Origin: Nephrocerus scutellatus
Lineage: Eukaryota; Arthropoda; Insecta; Diptera; Pipunculidae
Length of the DNA: 64,000 nucleotides
Direction: 5' to 3'
Assembly: GCA_947095585.1 (NCBI GenBank)
Contig: OX352761.1
Coordinates: 64,184,882-64,248,881 of the forward strand
Shown here: positions 1 through 11,744 of the stretch, piece after piece
Position numbering within the stretch: the first letter of the stretch is position 1
Layout of the letters: each line of letters begins with the position of its first letter
The notes under the pieces: generated by a model
Database searches by the model: none
Told to the model about the DNA's origin: nothing
Seen by the model: the letters and a program-made list of their open reading frames with translations, nothing else
Made by a program: the position numbers and the translations under genes

Positions 1-920
1 TACAGTGCCCTAATCGTCCTGGTGAAGCAGAGGACCGGGAAATGGAGGCTTTACTGGGATTACAGGCTGTTGAATGCGAAGTCTGTCTCCGAGCTTACCC
101 ATTTCCAAGGATCCACCACATCACAAGGATCTACGGCATGTCTTTTGGCTTACACTCGGCCCCCGCCATGTTTCAGCGCGCATTAATTCAGGTCATCGGC
201 CTAGAAATGGAACCTCACGCTTTTGCCTATCTGGACGACATCGTCGTGACGGGAGAATCCTTAGAGGACCACATAAGGCATCTGAAAGAAGTACTGCGAA
301 GATTGCGACAAGCGAACCTGAGGATTAACACGGAGAAATGTGAGTTTTTAAAAAAGGAAATCAAGTATCTGGGACACATGTTCAGTGAGCTGGATCGCTT
401 GCTCACTAAACATGTGAACATGTGACTGACCCAGAGAAAATTACGTCCATACAAGAACTCAAACCACCGTACAGAAGATTCGTTCCTGAATTTGCCAAGG
501 TTGTCCTGAAGAAGGGAAAACATTGGAAGTGCGCCGATGCACAACAAGCGGCTCACGCACGCACCTGTTCTCGCCTGTCCAGACTTTGAAAAGAAATTCA
601 CCCTCCAGATGGATGCCAGCGACTACAGGACACACAAGACATCGACGGTCAGGAGAGAGTAATCGATTACGCAAGTCACATCAGTGATGCAAGTGCTCTT
701 CGATAAGTTTTCGAAATGGACGGAGGTCGTTCCTCGTTCGAGGACAAAGGCAAAGGCAACACAACAGATGGTGATCAGCTCCCGGAAGAAAGGAAGGCGG
801 GACACGTAGAGCCCCGTCTCACCAACACCTTCCGCGGAACCCGGGCCAATGGCGCCAAGAGGTTACCCAACGCATCCAGCGACTGACCCAAAGTCGGAAT
901 TTGGGTCTACAAACCAAGTC
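1..920 (+). pseudogene. Ty3/gypsy pol relic (RT, RNase H, integrase fragments)
   Basis: Broken retrotransposon polymerase. The first 40 bases read as the RT stretch ending in GKWR, followed after a frame change at 42-425 by FGLHSAP..FQRA and the catalytic YLDDIVV, then the KCEF and YLGH motifs of Ty3/gypsy RT. A frame-shifted LQMDASDY at about 605-630 is the start of RNase H. FSKWTEVVP at about 705-735 is from the integrase core. The three domains are packed into about 0.9 kb, so large internal deletions have occurred. The left end lies outside the window and no LTR was recognised. A nonfunctional relic. Confidence 0.8.
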
Positions 921-1078
921 CATCATCGAGGTGGTATAACTCTTTTTATTTATCTTGTAATATATTTGTAAATTGAATACCATGGAATATACTTTGAACT
1001 ATGTAAGATTTATTTTATTAATTTGTAAATATACTCTAACTTGAAATACTCACGATGAAAATTTAAATATTAGCTAGA

Positions 1079-1460
1079 ACATTAACGATTAGAAATTCAC
1101 AATCACAATCAAAACTGGAATACTTATAATCATAACTTGAAATTCTCACGGCTAAAATACTCATGATTGAAAATTAACTTAAACCTAAAATACTCACGAT
1201 CATAATATAATTATAATTAAAACTTGAATGCTTATAATTATAACCTGAAATATACTCAAGGTTATAATATAGTTATTATTAAAATTTGAATACTTATAAT
1301 TATAACTTGAATTCTCACGGCTAAAATACTCACGATTGAAAATTTACTTAGATCTAAAATAATCACGATTATATTATAATTATAATTAAAGCTTGAATAC
1401 TTATAACTAATCTTAAAATACTCACGGTTAAAAACTAGAAATAATACTTGCATATTTAGA
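1079..1460. repeat. AT-rich degenerate 170-bp tandem repeat
   Basis: Very AT-rich DNA built from two alternating subunits, each starting near TTGAATACTTATAA, with recurring ACTCACG motifs. Subunit starts at 1115, 1223, 1285 and 1392 give a higher-order period of 170, 169 (108 + 62). About two units are present. No coding sense was seen. Confidence 0.65.
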
Positions 1461-1847
1461 ATTAAAACTTGGAACATTTAAATTTAGAAGTATATTTTTA
1501 GAAATGCATTAAGCACCCTGTAGAATAAAAAAAAATTTAACAGGCCTTGCTCCATAACATTACGCCGACAATTTTATAGCAACACTCGCGGCACTCACAA
1601 TATTTAATTACATATTTACACAAGTGTATGTCAACGTGTTACAAGACAAAAACAAAAACAAGAACATAATTGGAAAACAATAAGACAAAAACCGCCCTTC
1701 GGGCTCGGAATAAACAATACATAACATTTGGATAGCCTCACACATAATTCTTCTTAAAATCACTTGTTTTTGGTACGCTCTTGATGTTTACTTACATTTT
1801 GAATATTTCATTAAATTACTTGAATTCTCTGTACGAATCCTTAAAAG
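1461..1847. other. Unassigned AT-rich spacer
   Basis: No gene, LTR or repeat recognised between the AT-rich repeat and the copia LTR. A GC-rich palindromic patch near 1695-1710 is the only visible local structure. Confidence 0.4.
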
Positions 1848-2073
1848 TGTTGGAACTTCGGACAAACTAAATAAAAAACCGACAACACAGCGATTTAATT
1901 CAATGCAGACAGCTGCTTTATTAAAAGAACTGAACTTAAGACATTGCAGTTTTGCTTAATATAGTATTTCATTATTGGATACATGTGTCTGTCTTATATA
2001 AATAAATGTTATGTATAGCAAAGGAAGAATACTAAAGTATTTCATTATTGTATACATGTGTTGATCTGTCTTA

Positions 2074-3019
2074 TAAAGGGTGATCAGATTGGAGGTACTT
2101 TTTCCAATAGGATTTTTTGACATGTCACGCGTGACTACTGTCAAACTAAATACATAATTTTATTCAGTATTCATTGACATTTCATCATGGAAGGACTAAC
2201 GCCTGAACAACGTTTACAAATCGTACAGTTTTATTACAAAAATCGACGCTCTGTGAAAAGTGTTCATCGCGCGCTCAGGCCAACTTATGGTGTTCAGCGA
2301 TGAGGCCCATTTTTGGCTTAATGGCTTCGTCAATAAGCAAAATTGCCGTATTTTGGCTGAAGAGCAACCCGAAGCCATTCACGAACTGCCATTACATCCA
2401 TTGAAAACTACCGCTTGGTGCGGCCTACAGGCTGGAGAAATCATCGGACCATATTTCTTCAAAGACGAGGCTGACGCCAATGTAACAGTGCATGGCGAAC
2501 GCTATCACGCCATGATAAACGTCTTTTTGTTGCCGGAAATTGAAGCCCGTGATCTCCACGACATTTGGTTTCAACAAGACGGCGTTACATCTCATACAGC
2601 CCGTGACACAATGGATTTACTGCGTCCTCGTTTCGGTGAGCAATTGATCTCTCGTGTCGGACCGGTGGATTGGCCACCAAGATCGTGTGATATCACACCT
2701 TTGGACTTTTTTTTGTGGGGGTATGTAAAGTCTAAATGTTTTGTGGATAAACCAGCTACGATTGAGGCATTGGAAGCCAACATCACTCAAGTTATTCGCG
2801 AGATACCGACCAAAGTCCTCGAGCGAGTCGTTCAAAATTAGTGTTTTCGGATGGCCGAATTACGGCGCAGTTGCGGCCAACATTTGAAAGGGATTATCTT
2901 CAAAAAATAAATGTCATAAATGGTTCTAAACTAAAATAAAAAAGATTGCCCAATCAATTTGAATGTTTGTTGTTTTATTTCAATTTAAAATCCGATACCT
3001 CTAAATTGATCACCCTTTA
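2074..3019 (+). mobile_element. rosa-type (DD41D) mariner, internally deleted
   Basis: Tc1/mariner element flanked by TA target duplications (2072-2073 and 3020-3021). The inverted termini read TAAAGGGTGATCA inward from the left and TGATCACCCTTTA at the right, with similarity continuing for about 30 bp. Length is 946 bp against roughly 1.3 kb expected for a full element, so several hundred bases are missing from the middle. It was inserted into a copia LTR. Confidence 0.88.
2187..2841 (+). pseudogene. mariner transposase, deleted and frameshifted
   Basis: The ATG at 2187 opens a start typical of this family (MEGLTPEQRLQIV) that hits a stop at 2301-2303. From about 2290 another frame carries the catalytic domain: FSDEAHFW (first Asp), WFQQDG (second Asp), and WPPRSCDITPLDFFLWG. 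Between the second Asp and the Asp of PLD there are 41 residues, giving the DD41D spacing of the rosa clade rather than the DD34D of classical mariners. The DNA-binding HTH region between the two parts is lost. Catalytic residues survive, but the protein cannot act alone. Confidence 0.85.
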
Positions 3020-3058
3020 TAAAGAAATGTTATGTATAGCAAAGGAAGAATACTAACA

Positions 3059-5300
3059 CCCTCTCCAAACTGAGTTTTTTCAAAAACAAATTTATAAATT
3101 CATTCAAATTCAAATTCAAAGAATATTATAATAAAACTTTAATAAAAGAAAAAGATTAATAATTCATTATATCGTATTAAAATTACAACATTTTTAGGAC
3201 TTAACTTTACACTTAACATAGTACTAAATTGTCTCTGTTTAATTTTCTTTAAGTTTTTGTAAATATATTTGAGGTCGTTTCGTTTGTAGGTGTATACTTC
3301 AATATCTTCTTTTGCAACACGCAACATCACGGACATAGTGCGCCTTGATATCAATATGTTTTAAACGGTTGTGGAAGATAGGACTTTTCGCCAGCTTCTG
3401 CGAACTAAGGTTGTCACTAAACAGCTCAGTTGGACCGTCAATAAGTCCGGTAAAGCCCATCTCTACCAGGAATCGTCGAAAATATACAATTGTTTTGCTG
3501 CACCAGCTAGCAAAAATGCAAATCCCGTATATGATTTTCGGTCAATGCAGTTCCCTCCCCAGTCAGCATCTACATATCCTTTAAGCTTTATACCAGTCTG
3601 AAAATAGTTGAGTTTCATATTAAGTGTTGTTCTTAAGTACCTTAACAAATGCTTTGCAGCATTTAAATGCTCAACATGAGGATTTCTGTTAAACTGAGCA
3701 AGTTTGAACACAGAATGAATAATATATGGTCTCGAACACACGGCCAAGTAAGACTGGGACATCTTCAGGTTTAAATTCTCACAATGGGAACAGTCTTCAC
3801 ACTTTATGAAATTGGTCCCTGGTTCTAGCAGAGTTGCACAGCTTCTGCCATCATTCCGAAGTCAGCTAAGAGATTCAGAATTAACTGTCGTTGCAAAATC
3901 TGGATTCCCTCATGTCCTCGTGTGATTTCAATGCCTATAAAGTGGTCGATTAGGACTTTATAGATCACTTAAACTTTTCACCAATTTTTTGTTAGATTTT
4001 TTTTCCAAATTTTTAAGTTTGAAACACGCAATAAGTAAGTCGACGTACACGGCTATTAAATTAATCCCTCATCAGCACATAAACACATACGTCCCCGTTG
4101 CACTTGTTAAACCCAATCTGTTTGAACGTAGAATCCAGTTCCTTGTTTAAGCCCGTAAATCGCCTTCTTCAATCTGCAGACTTGGCTTTTGTTGTTTTCA
4201 TCGATAAAGCATTCGGGTTGTAACATAAACACCTCCTTCTAAAGCGCTCCATTTAAGTACGCTGATACCGCGTGCATTTGATGGACAAAGAGTTGATATT
4301 CTGCGGCCAAAGCAAGGATAAGTTGTATTGAAGAATATCTCACTTCAGGTGAAAATATCTCATTATAATCCACCCCGTATTGTTGACTACAACCCTTTAC
4401 AACGAGGCGTGCCTTGTACTTAACTGGGGCACCCTATTTACCGCGCTTGATATTGAAAACCCACTTCGATTTAATAATTCGCCGATTATCAGGAACTTAT
4501 GTTAGGTCCCAAGTTTTTTTTTTCGTAAAGGCTCGTGTTCGGAAGCTCATATTTCTCCGCATCTGGACTATGCATTGCTTCTTCCACCGTGGATTGGGTG
4601 TTCTGATTTAAGGAATTTTACAACATGGGGATTACTTACCGGCTTTTCAGAGGGGAGTTTTTTCCTATATTTTGCCTTTTCAGTATTTGCCTTTCTGGTT
4701 TCAGCTGATTTTTGAATACTTTCATCAACAGAAGCATCTACAATATTGCCAAAAGCATTTCCAGCATCTACAGCATTCCCAGCATCTCTAGCGCTTACCG
4801 AATCTTCAAAGTCTTCTTTGGCATCAGCTTCTGCTGCATTTCACAACCTTCAACATCACCAAAACAGGCAGCAAGTTTTTCATCGTCGAAACTTCTAAAA
4901 CTTAAATCAGCATCAGCAAAATCTGGGTGTTCCTGTTCATCTAAGAATATTTTTGAACTATTGTTTTCTAATTTTAAAAACCTAACGTCTCGACCCGACC
5001 TATCACGACTGTATTTCGCTTTTGATCGTATAGCCTGTACCCTTTCGCTTCATTAGCGTAGCCCACCATATTATATTCAACAGCCTTGGCTGTGAATTTT
5101 GACTTCGTGGTGATTTGTCAAGCAGTATTCCTCGTTTCCAAATACTTCAAGGTGAGACTCGTTTGGTTTTTTACAGTTCCAACCTTCATGTGTTGTTATA
5201 CCTAAGAGGATCTTCGTGGGTGAACGGTTATTCTTTATAGGTATTGTAACATTTGTTGTGACCGGCACAACCATTACACCCCTGACCACACACACAGTCT
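3059..5300 (-). pseudogene. Ty1/copia pol relic
   Basis: Minus-strand copia polymerase. RNase H is clearest at 3463-3762 (NPHVEHLNAAKH, GYVDADWGGNC, DRKSYTGF). RT pieces lie at about 4200-4500 (VKYKARLV, RYSSI, LILALAAEY). The C-terminal integrase segment NRSPTKIL..NESHLEVFG is at 5077-5295. Between them (about 4640-5060) lies the variable IN-RT linker. Many stops and shifts are present, and gag, the 5' LTR and the integrase catalytic core are gone. Related to the better preserved copia at 28826-34947, with which it shares the NPHVEHLNAAKH block. Confidence 0.82.
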
Positions 5301-5359
5301 TGCTTCACTCTAGTTTCCACATCTGCTTTCAATAAATTACCTATTTTATGATCGGCACA

Positions 5360-5703
5360 GCCTGTCACATTGCCGGTACATTCGTGTACCGAATTTCCGA
5401 ATTCACATCCACAACATTTCTACTCCAACACGAGCAACGATGCAACGATTTCATCATAACACGCTCCAGCGACAGGTTGCTGACGAGTCGTCTGGAGCTC
5501 ATCCGACACCGCACACATTCCACATTCCGACTCTGCACTACAGCGTGGGCTGCACTACAGCGTGGGAAACACAGCATAATCTAGGTGATAAGTTTATGTT
5601 CTTTTAGATTATAAGTTAGTTTTAATTTGCTTGAAGAATATAGAGGTACTGCCTCACTAAAAAAGTATTTTTTTTAAACAATTAAACTTGTTCTAATTTA
5701 ATT
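5360..5703 (+). repeat. 5' LTR of gypsy-like provirus
   Basis: Matches the LTR at 11745-12062 from the ACGAGCAACGATGCAACG block (about 5430) through the end CTAATTTAATT. Upstream of 5430 similarity is weak, so the left edge is approximate. An internal 17-bp GCACTACAGCGTGGG.. motif is directly repeated in both LTRs. It abuts the primer-binding site. Confidence 0.75.
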
Positions 5704-5720
5704 GGCGCCCGAGCAGGGAC
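5703..5720 (+). other. Primer-binding site, tRNA-Lys-like
   Basis: TGGCGCCCGAGCAGGGAC lies at the 5' LTR end. It matches 17 of 18 positions of the classical animal tRNA-Lys(UUU) primer site known from lentiviruses. The tRNA assignment is inference; the position next to the LTR is direct. Confidence 0.75.
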
Positions 5721-5879
5721 CCGATGTGCAAAATTATTTTTTCATATACGTGCCAGTGACCTAAAGTAGTTTATGTGCAGTGTAAAAGAATCAGCGACCT
5801 TAAGAAGCTCCCGAGTTCTAGTGAAAAATTTGCAATTTATACGTCGGGTTCCAAAAGATAAAGAACCAGTGACCTGAGG

Positions 5880-5965
5880 AAGCTCCAGTGTTCGCGAAAG
5901 CAACATCATAAGCAAGCAAATTAAGCTCCAATGTTCACGAAAGCAACATTATAAGCAAGCAAATT
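5880..5965 (+). repeat. 43-bp tandem duplication in provirus leader
   Basis: Two adjacent copies of a 43-bp unit beginning AAGCTCCA and containing AAGCAACAT..ATAAGCAAGC, at 5880 and 5923, in the untranslated leader between primer site and gag. Role unknown; the leader is where packaging or IRES signals would lie. Confidence 0.75.
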
Positions 5966-6349
5966 TCAGCGAATCAGACCAATCCTATCAGATTAAAGGA
6001 CGTCTATAGGAAACCGGCAGCAGCAACAGCAAGGAGTCAACAAGGGATCCCAAGTAACCATATGGACAAAAAGGAACAAATCCCTCTGACCGGCGCGGTG
6101 ATTTGGTGTTTGACGTAAGCACGTTCTTAAGTATAAATATTTTGTTTTTTAAAAAGTGCTAATTCCAATTCATACATATTATTTAATAATACAATTTAAA
6201 TCAATTACGGCCAACTTAAATAGAAACCTTGATTAAGGTAATACGGAATTTTAAAAAGTGTTAAGAAAAATATTGTTTATGCGTAAATACCAAAAAAATA
6301 TATATAAATATAGTCTTATAGTTTTTACAAGTTCCTCAAGCTCTTCAAC

Positions 6350-7660
6350 ATGGTAAACACAAGAACAGGTGCAGGTGGGGACCAAAATCCAAACCAAGAT
6401 CAAGGGCAAATTCCCTCGGCAAATAATGCCACAATACCTAATCCCGCTTCTTCCCAAATAATCCCCATAGACATAGCAAGTCACTCTTCGGCCTCCGTTA
6501 GTAATCACGATCCCAATGCCTCGTTCATTTCGAGTGCGTCCAACGCCGACCCTCCGCCCCAAGGGGTTAGGTCCACCCCTGAACTAGATGCCCTTGTGGC
6601 CTCAATTGTTAGTCGAGTATTAGAGCAACAGGGAAGATTGTCGAAAGCGTATTAAATCCGAATGCGCAACGTTCATCCGGTACAGATCAAACAATATTTC
6701 CGCAATATCAGAACGACATAAATGGCTTAGAAAGAATTCCTGACATCGTAAGTTGTCTTCGGACCTTCTCGGGAGAGGCTTCAGAGTTCTCCTCCTGGAA
6801 GAAAAGCGTCGAACGAGTGCTAGCACTATATGACACATACAGGGGACTCCAAAATATTTCGGTATTCTCCACACTGTTCGTAATAAAATTATCGGCAATG
6901 CCGACACAGCCCTGGAGGCTAATAATACCCCACTTAATTGGTGTGGTATTGTAGATTGTCTAACAACATATTACGCCGACAAGCGTGATGTCACAACTCT
7001 CGAATACTAAATGTCTGGTATGGTTCAGGGAAGTCAGACCATACAAGAATTTTATCAGGCTGTTACTTCACAGCTGACCTTGATAATCAATAATATTTCA
7101 TGCATGGATATAGGCCCCGAGGCAATGCAATTATTGACCAAAACTTATAGGGACAAGGCCTTGGATATATTCATAAGAGGTCTAAAGGGTTATCTATCAG
7201 ATCTCCTGGGCATGAAAGAGCCCACAGACTTGCCTCAAGCCCTACATTTATGCCTTAGGTACGAGAACCAACATTTTAGGTCTCAGTATCGTCAGACGAA
7301 CCATGCAGCAATAAAAAAGAATTTCGCTCCGCAACCCATGCGCCCACAAAACCCAAACTCTTTTTCGGTACGAAACTTTAACGCGGGTCCTCCCAATAGG
7401 CAATACCCAGCTCATCAATTCTATCCTACTCAACAAATACAAAAACCTTATTACTCATACCCACCTAACCAGGGATTTAGTCGCAACCAAAATAACCCCC
7501 AGCAGAGAGCCTTTCCAAATTGTTATCAAACTAACCAACAAACGAGACCTTCTCAACCAGGTCCAACCATTAAACACGAACCTTTAACTCAAGGATACAG
7601 TGCCCAGGCTAGAGACATTCATTACCAAAATGGAAACTTACCTTTACTACAAAGGTCGTT
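6350..7660 (+). pseudogene. gag of gypsy-like provirus
   Basis: The ATG at 6350 starts a polar Gln/Asn/Ser-rich N-terminus (MVNTRTGAGG..) that ends at 6655 after a frameshift. A second-frame stretch (about 6720-6830) and the frame from 7011 continue gag: TIQEFYQAVTSQLT, DIFIRGLKG, PTDLPQALHLCLRYE, then an Asn/Gln/Pro-rich tail (about residues 85-205 of the 7011 ORF). No CCHC knuckle is visible, usual for errantiviruses. At about 7660 the gag tail runs straight into RT in the same frame because protease and the start of pol are deleted. Structural protein remnant. Confidence 0.75.
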
Positions 7661-8620
7661 GGAGAAATCCGAACCTCAACCGATTCACCTATTTATAGTA
7701 AACTACCCCTTCCCAATGTCACCTTTATCCGAAGTAGAGAGACAGATTCAAGAGCTGTTGGAGCATGGAATCATTAGACGCTCCAGATCCCCATATAACT
7801 CTCCGGTATGGGTCGTACCGAAGAAGCCAGACTCCACAGGTAAAAAACAATACATAATGGTGATCGACTACAGGAAGCTTAACAGCGTTACCATAGCCGA
7901 TCGTTATCCCATTCCCGAGATAAGTGAAGTCCTAGCTCAATTAGGCAAAAACAATTTTTTCACTGTCCTTGACCTTAAAAGTGGTTTTCACCAGATTCCC
8001 TTGAAGGAATCTGATATCGAAAAAACAGCTTTTTCCATAAACAATGGTAAATTCGAGTTCTCTAGACTTCCATTTGGACTCAAGAATGCGCCATCAATTT
8101 TTCAAAGGGCACTTGACGACATCTTGCGAGAGCATATAGAACAAACTAGCTATGTCTATATATGGACGACATAGTAATATTCAGCAAGACTGAAAGTGAT
8201 CATGCCCGGCACATAAAGGACATTTTTAAAACACTTTATGATGCAAATATGAAGGTGCAATTGGATGAATGCCATTTTTTCCAACAGGAAGTCGAGTTCT
8301 TGGGATTCATCATATCATCAGAGGGAATTATGACGAACCCCGCAAAGGTTAAAGGGATAAAAAAGTTCCCATTACCCCAAACTCTGAAAGATTTGCGTTC
8401 CTTCCTTGGACTTTCCGGCTATTATCGCCGCTTTATTAAGGATTACGCAAAGCTTGCGAAACCCTTAACTACCCTTCTAAGAGGGGAGGAAGGACGTATG
8501 TCCAAGACACAATCGGCTAGAAAACAAATTTTTCTCGACCCCGCAGCTATGGACGCCTTCGGCAAAATTAAAAACTTTCTTATTTCCAGAGACATAGTTC
8601 ACTTATCCGAACTTCAGTAA
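7661..8620 (+). pseudogene. Reverse transcriptase of gypsy-like provirus
   Basis: RT motifs in order: EVERQIQELLEHGIIRRS, SPYNSPVWVVPKK, DYRKLN, TVLDLKSGFHQIPL, FSRLPFGLKNAPSIFQR, then after a frame change MDDIVIFS, EFLGFIIS and the connection block LRSFLGLSGYYRRFI. The frame breaks exactly in front of the YxDD catalytic box (about 8155-8165), where a short TA run appears expanded by two bases, so the upstream frame stops at 8174. The upstream frame is fused to the gag tail. Cannot make active RT. Confidence 0.88.
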
Positions 8621-9215
8621 ACCTTTCGAATTGACGACAGATGCATCCAATTTCGCTATTGGTGCTGTTCTGTCTCAGGAAGGTAGACCAATATCATTTG
8701 TTTCACGAACGCTTATTGCAACCGAAGAGGGTTACGCAGCTAACGAGAAAGAAATGTTAGCAATCATATGAGCATTGAATTCCCTGCGTAATTACCTTTA
8801 CGGATCAGCACACGTCAAAATTTATACAGACCACCAGCCTCTTACTTATGCTCTGAGCAATAAGAACAATAACAGTAAGATGAAACGGTGGAAGTCAATA
8901 CTTGAGGAGTATCACCACGAACTACACTATAAACCTGGTAGAACAAATATTGTGGCAGACGCACTGTCACGCCCTCCTGAATCAAATTCGCAAGTGCACT
9001 CTCTTACGCCTACAGTACATAGCGACGAAAGTTCATCGCAAGACCTTATAACAAGCGTCGAAGTTCCAATAAATGCATACAAGAATCAGATCATCTTGCA
9101 ACAATGTGAAACTCCTGCTAACAATTTTCGAATAATCTTTCCTACCTATCACAGGCATACGGTAACAAAACCTGAATTAACCAGGAAAATCTTAAACAAA
9201 TTCTTAAGAAGGTAT
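8620..9215 (+). pseudogene. RNase H and tether of gypsy-like provirus
   Basis: Continues RT in another frame: LTTDASNFAIGAVLSQ, NEKEMLAII, then a TGA stop at about 8769-8771, then IYTDHQPLTYALS, KMKRWKSILEEYHHEL and NIVADALSRPPE, the usual end of gypsy RNase H. The following 70 residues are the variable spacer before integrase. Broken by one nonsense codon and shifts on both sides. Confidence 0.85.
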
Positions 9216-10227
9216 TAAACCCTTCAGTTATAAACTGTATTAAAACGACAGAACATATAATGGGTATGATACAAGCTGTGTACGTATCCCATTTTAATAA
9301 CTACAAGATAAGGTCCTTCAATTACAGGTTGAAGACGTAACTAACGAGTCAGATCAAGAAGATATCATTGTGAAGAAACACAAACGAGTGCATAGAAATG
9401 AACAGGAAAATAGAAATCAGATACTCAGACAATACTACTTTCCTGCAATGAAGAGTAAAATCAAAAGAGTTATCAATCTATGTACTGTCTGTAAAGAAAG
9501 TAAGTACGACCGTCACCCAAACAATCCAAAATTACAAGCAACCCCAATTCCGAAATACCCAGGACAAATCGTCCATCTCGACATTTTCCTCACAGAACAG
9601 CCCTCGACAAGTTTTCTAAATACGTTCAAATCAAAATTCTTAAATCTAGGTCTGCAGAAGATATAAGACAGCCTCTAAGGGAAATTCTTATGTCATTTGG
9701 AATACCAGAAACTATAGTCATCGATAACGAGAAATCGTTTAGTTCTGCATCCATTACCTTCATGATCGAAGACGAGCTTGGAATACAAGTATTCAAGACA
9801 CCACCGTACACAAGTTCAGTGAACGGACAGGTGGAACGTTTCCATTCCACACTTATAGAAACAATGAGATGTCTTAAAACAGATGACACTCATCGATCCT
9901 TCACGGAACTTTTGGAAAGGCCGTTATAGAATATAACTATTCCATACATTCCGTAACTGGAAAAAATCAATCGACGTGTTTTTCGGTCGAAACGTGAGCA
10001 CAGACAAAATTGAAGCAAAACAAGATTTAGACCTCTGCAACCATAATAAAAATAGACAACTGAATAAGAACTATGCACCGGGAGACATCATCTATGTCAG
10101 AAGAAATAAAAGAATAGGGTCGAAGCTCGCCCCAAGGTATCGGAAGGAAATCGTGGCCGAAAGTAAAACTAGTACCATTTTAACTCAGTCAGGCAGGATT
10201 GTCCATAAATCCCATATAATAAACTAA
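9216..10227 (+). pseudogene. Integrase of gypsy-like provirus
   Basis: The zinc-binding domain region reads ILRQYYFPAMKSKIKRV..CTVCKESK (9370-9520). Catalytic core: first Asp in IVHLDIF (about 9570), second in VIDNEKSF (about 9720), Glu in NGQVERFHSTL (about 9830). The three acidic residues are present but the core is cut by a frameshift between the first two (9666/9690) and another at about 9925. The C-terminal part (9976-10227) has the basic GD.IYVRR..K domain ending just before env. Confidence 0.83.
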
Positions 10228-10248
10228 AGCCTTATTATCTTTTTTTAG

Positions 10249-11664
10249 ATTTTTTATCGTGCCCGTATCGCTAAAGTTCAAATCCTAGATTATTCCGGCT
10301 CGCAACTAGTAGCTATAGACACAGGAAATGCGAAAGTTCAAATGGGAACCTTCAAAGTCATTCATGTCATTGACTTAGGGCAGTATAAAGAAATAGTCGA
10401 CGAATTAAAAAAACTAATTTTAGAAAACATCAACATAGATAACCCTATTAAACCATTCCTAAAAACTGAAATATCACAAATCCGGACACACCTAACTAGA
10501 CTTATGCCAAAAACTAATTTTAAAAGGTCACTAGATTTTCTAGGCAGTGCCTGGAAATTTATAGCAGGAAGCCCCGATGGGCACGGTTTTGATATTATAA
10601 CCGAAAAAATAAATAATGTCTTAAGTAACAATAATAATCAGATTGTTATAAATAAAATGCTTGTCAACAAAATTGAGGAAATTGTTAACATTTCAAATGA
10701 AATAAATAAGCAAATAGATGATAGCGATAAGTTTAAGGATGAATTAATCTTAAATATAGAACTAAAACTAGGATTAGTAAAAGAAGAAATTATAAACATA
10801 GAATACGCAATACACTGGATCAAGGCCAATATCGTTAACACGTACATCCTCTCGAATATAGAAATAAATTCTAATTAAAGAAAGCATGCCTTACGTCAAT
10901 GTGTTAGAGGCATTAGAAGTTTACCTACTACATCCATAGAATCCTGTAAAACCACTTTAATTAAAGCCGTAAAAAAGGCAAAACCATTAAAAAAATTCCA
11001 TACGAGAATTTACTAGAGTGCAAAAGCAAAATGTACGGAGTCCTGTCTTCCTGTATAACCTTTCACAGACTATCTGTATGTCCTAGGAATAGTATTATAG
11101 ATATAAGCAATTCATCGTGCATCCCAAACCTACTCAAGAGTCGAGCTCCGAACTGTAGGGAAGTCAACAATCAACATATCCAAACACTTGAAGAAATCGC
11201 CCCAGGCATCCTATTTTTGAATCAATACACCCATCGAAATAGATAATGCGACAGTGCAGATAGATGGAACTTATATCATTCATTTCCGTAATGCATCAAT
11301 AATGGTACAGGACGAAGTTTTTAAGGCAACTGAGATGTCTTCATACAAACCACTACCAGCTGTTCTACAACCTTCTTCTATTAAACAAGACGCGGAGGAA
11401 GTACTATCACTCCAAATGATAAAGGAACTACATGCTAATAGTTCACGGCACATTAACGCCCTGAAGACCCGGAACAATTACAACTTAGCCGTTTTTTCCA
11501 TATTAATCTTGCTAATCGTTTTTGTCACATTTAGACTATTCAAGCTGAAAAACAGAAACATCAAACCAGCAGCGTCGGTGGCAATACCAAACACAGAACC
11601 TACCACATGCAGAAATAAGCCCAAAAAACTCTACGCAAATGGAAAACCCTTCACCAACACCTAG
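10249..11664 (+). pseudogene. env of gypsy-like provirus, broken
   Basis: Envelope-like glycoprotein remnant. A frame opens directly after a pyrimidine tract and AG (10241-10248) and continues through the ATG at 10342 to a stop at 10878. It contains SLDFLGSAWKFIAGSPDGHG, the conserved block following the cleavage region in errantiviral and baculovirus F-like Env, then a long charged helical, coiled-coil-like segment. A damaged middle (10880-11250) has several stops. The last part (11254-11664) ends with a hydrophobic membrane segment (about 11485-11540) and a Lys/Arg-rich cytoplasmic tail. Nonfunctional. Confidence 0.78.
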
Positions 11665-11744
11665 AACAATAGGGATAGAAGAAATCATACAGCACATCAA
11701 GCCGGTAGAATCGAACGTGGGCGTTCGATTTTAAAGTGTGGAGG

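Larger units (their letters stand above)
1848..3058 (-). repeat. 3' LTR of copia relic, split by a mariner
   Basis: On the plus strand it begins TGTTGGAAC and ends CTAACA, followed directly by a pyrimidine tract (CCCTCTCC), which is the polypurine tract of a minus-strand element. Without the 946-bp mariner and its 2-bp target duplication the LTR is about 263 bp, in the copia range. It contains a tandem duplication of about 82 bp (TATTTCATTATTG ... AAAGGAAGAATACTAA), and the mariner sits in the second copy. TGTTGG is also the start of the other copia LTRs at 28826 and 34764. Confidence 0.7.
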
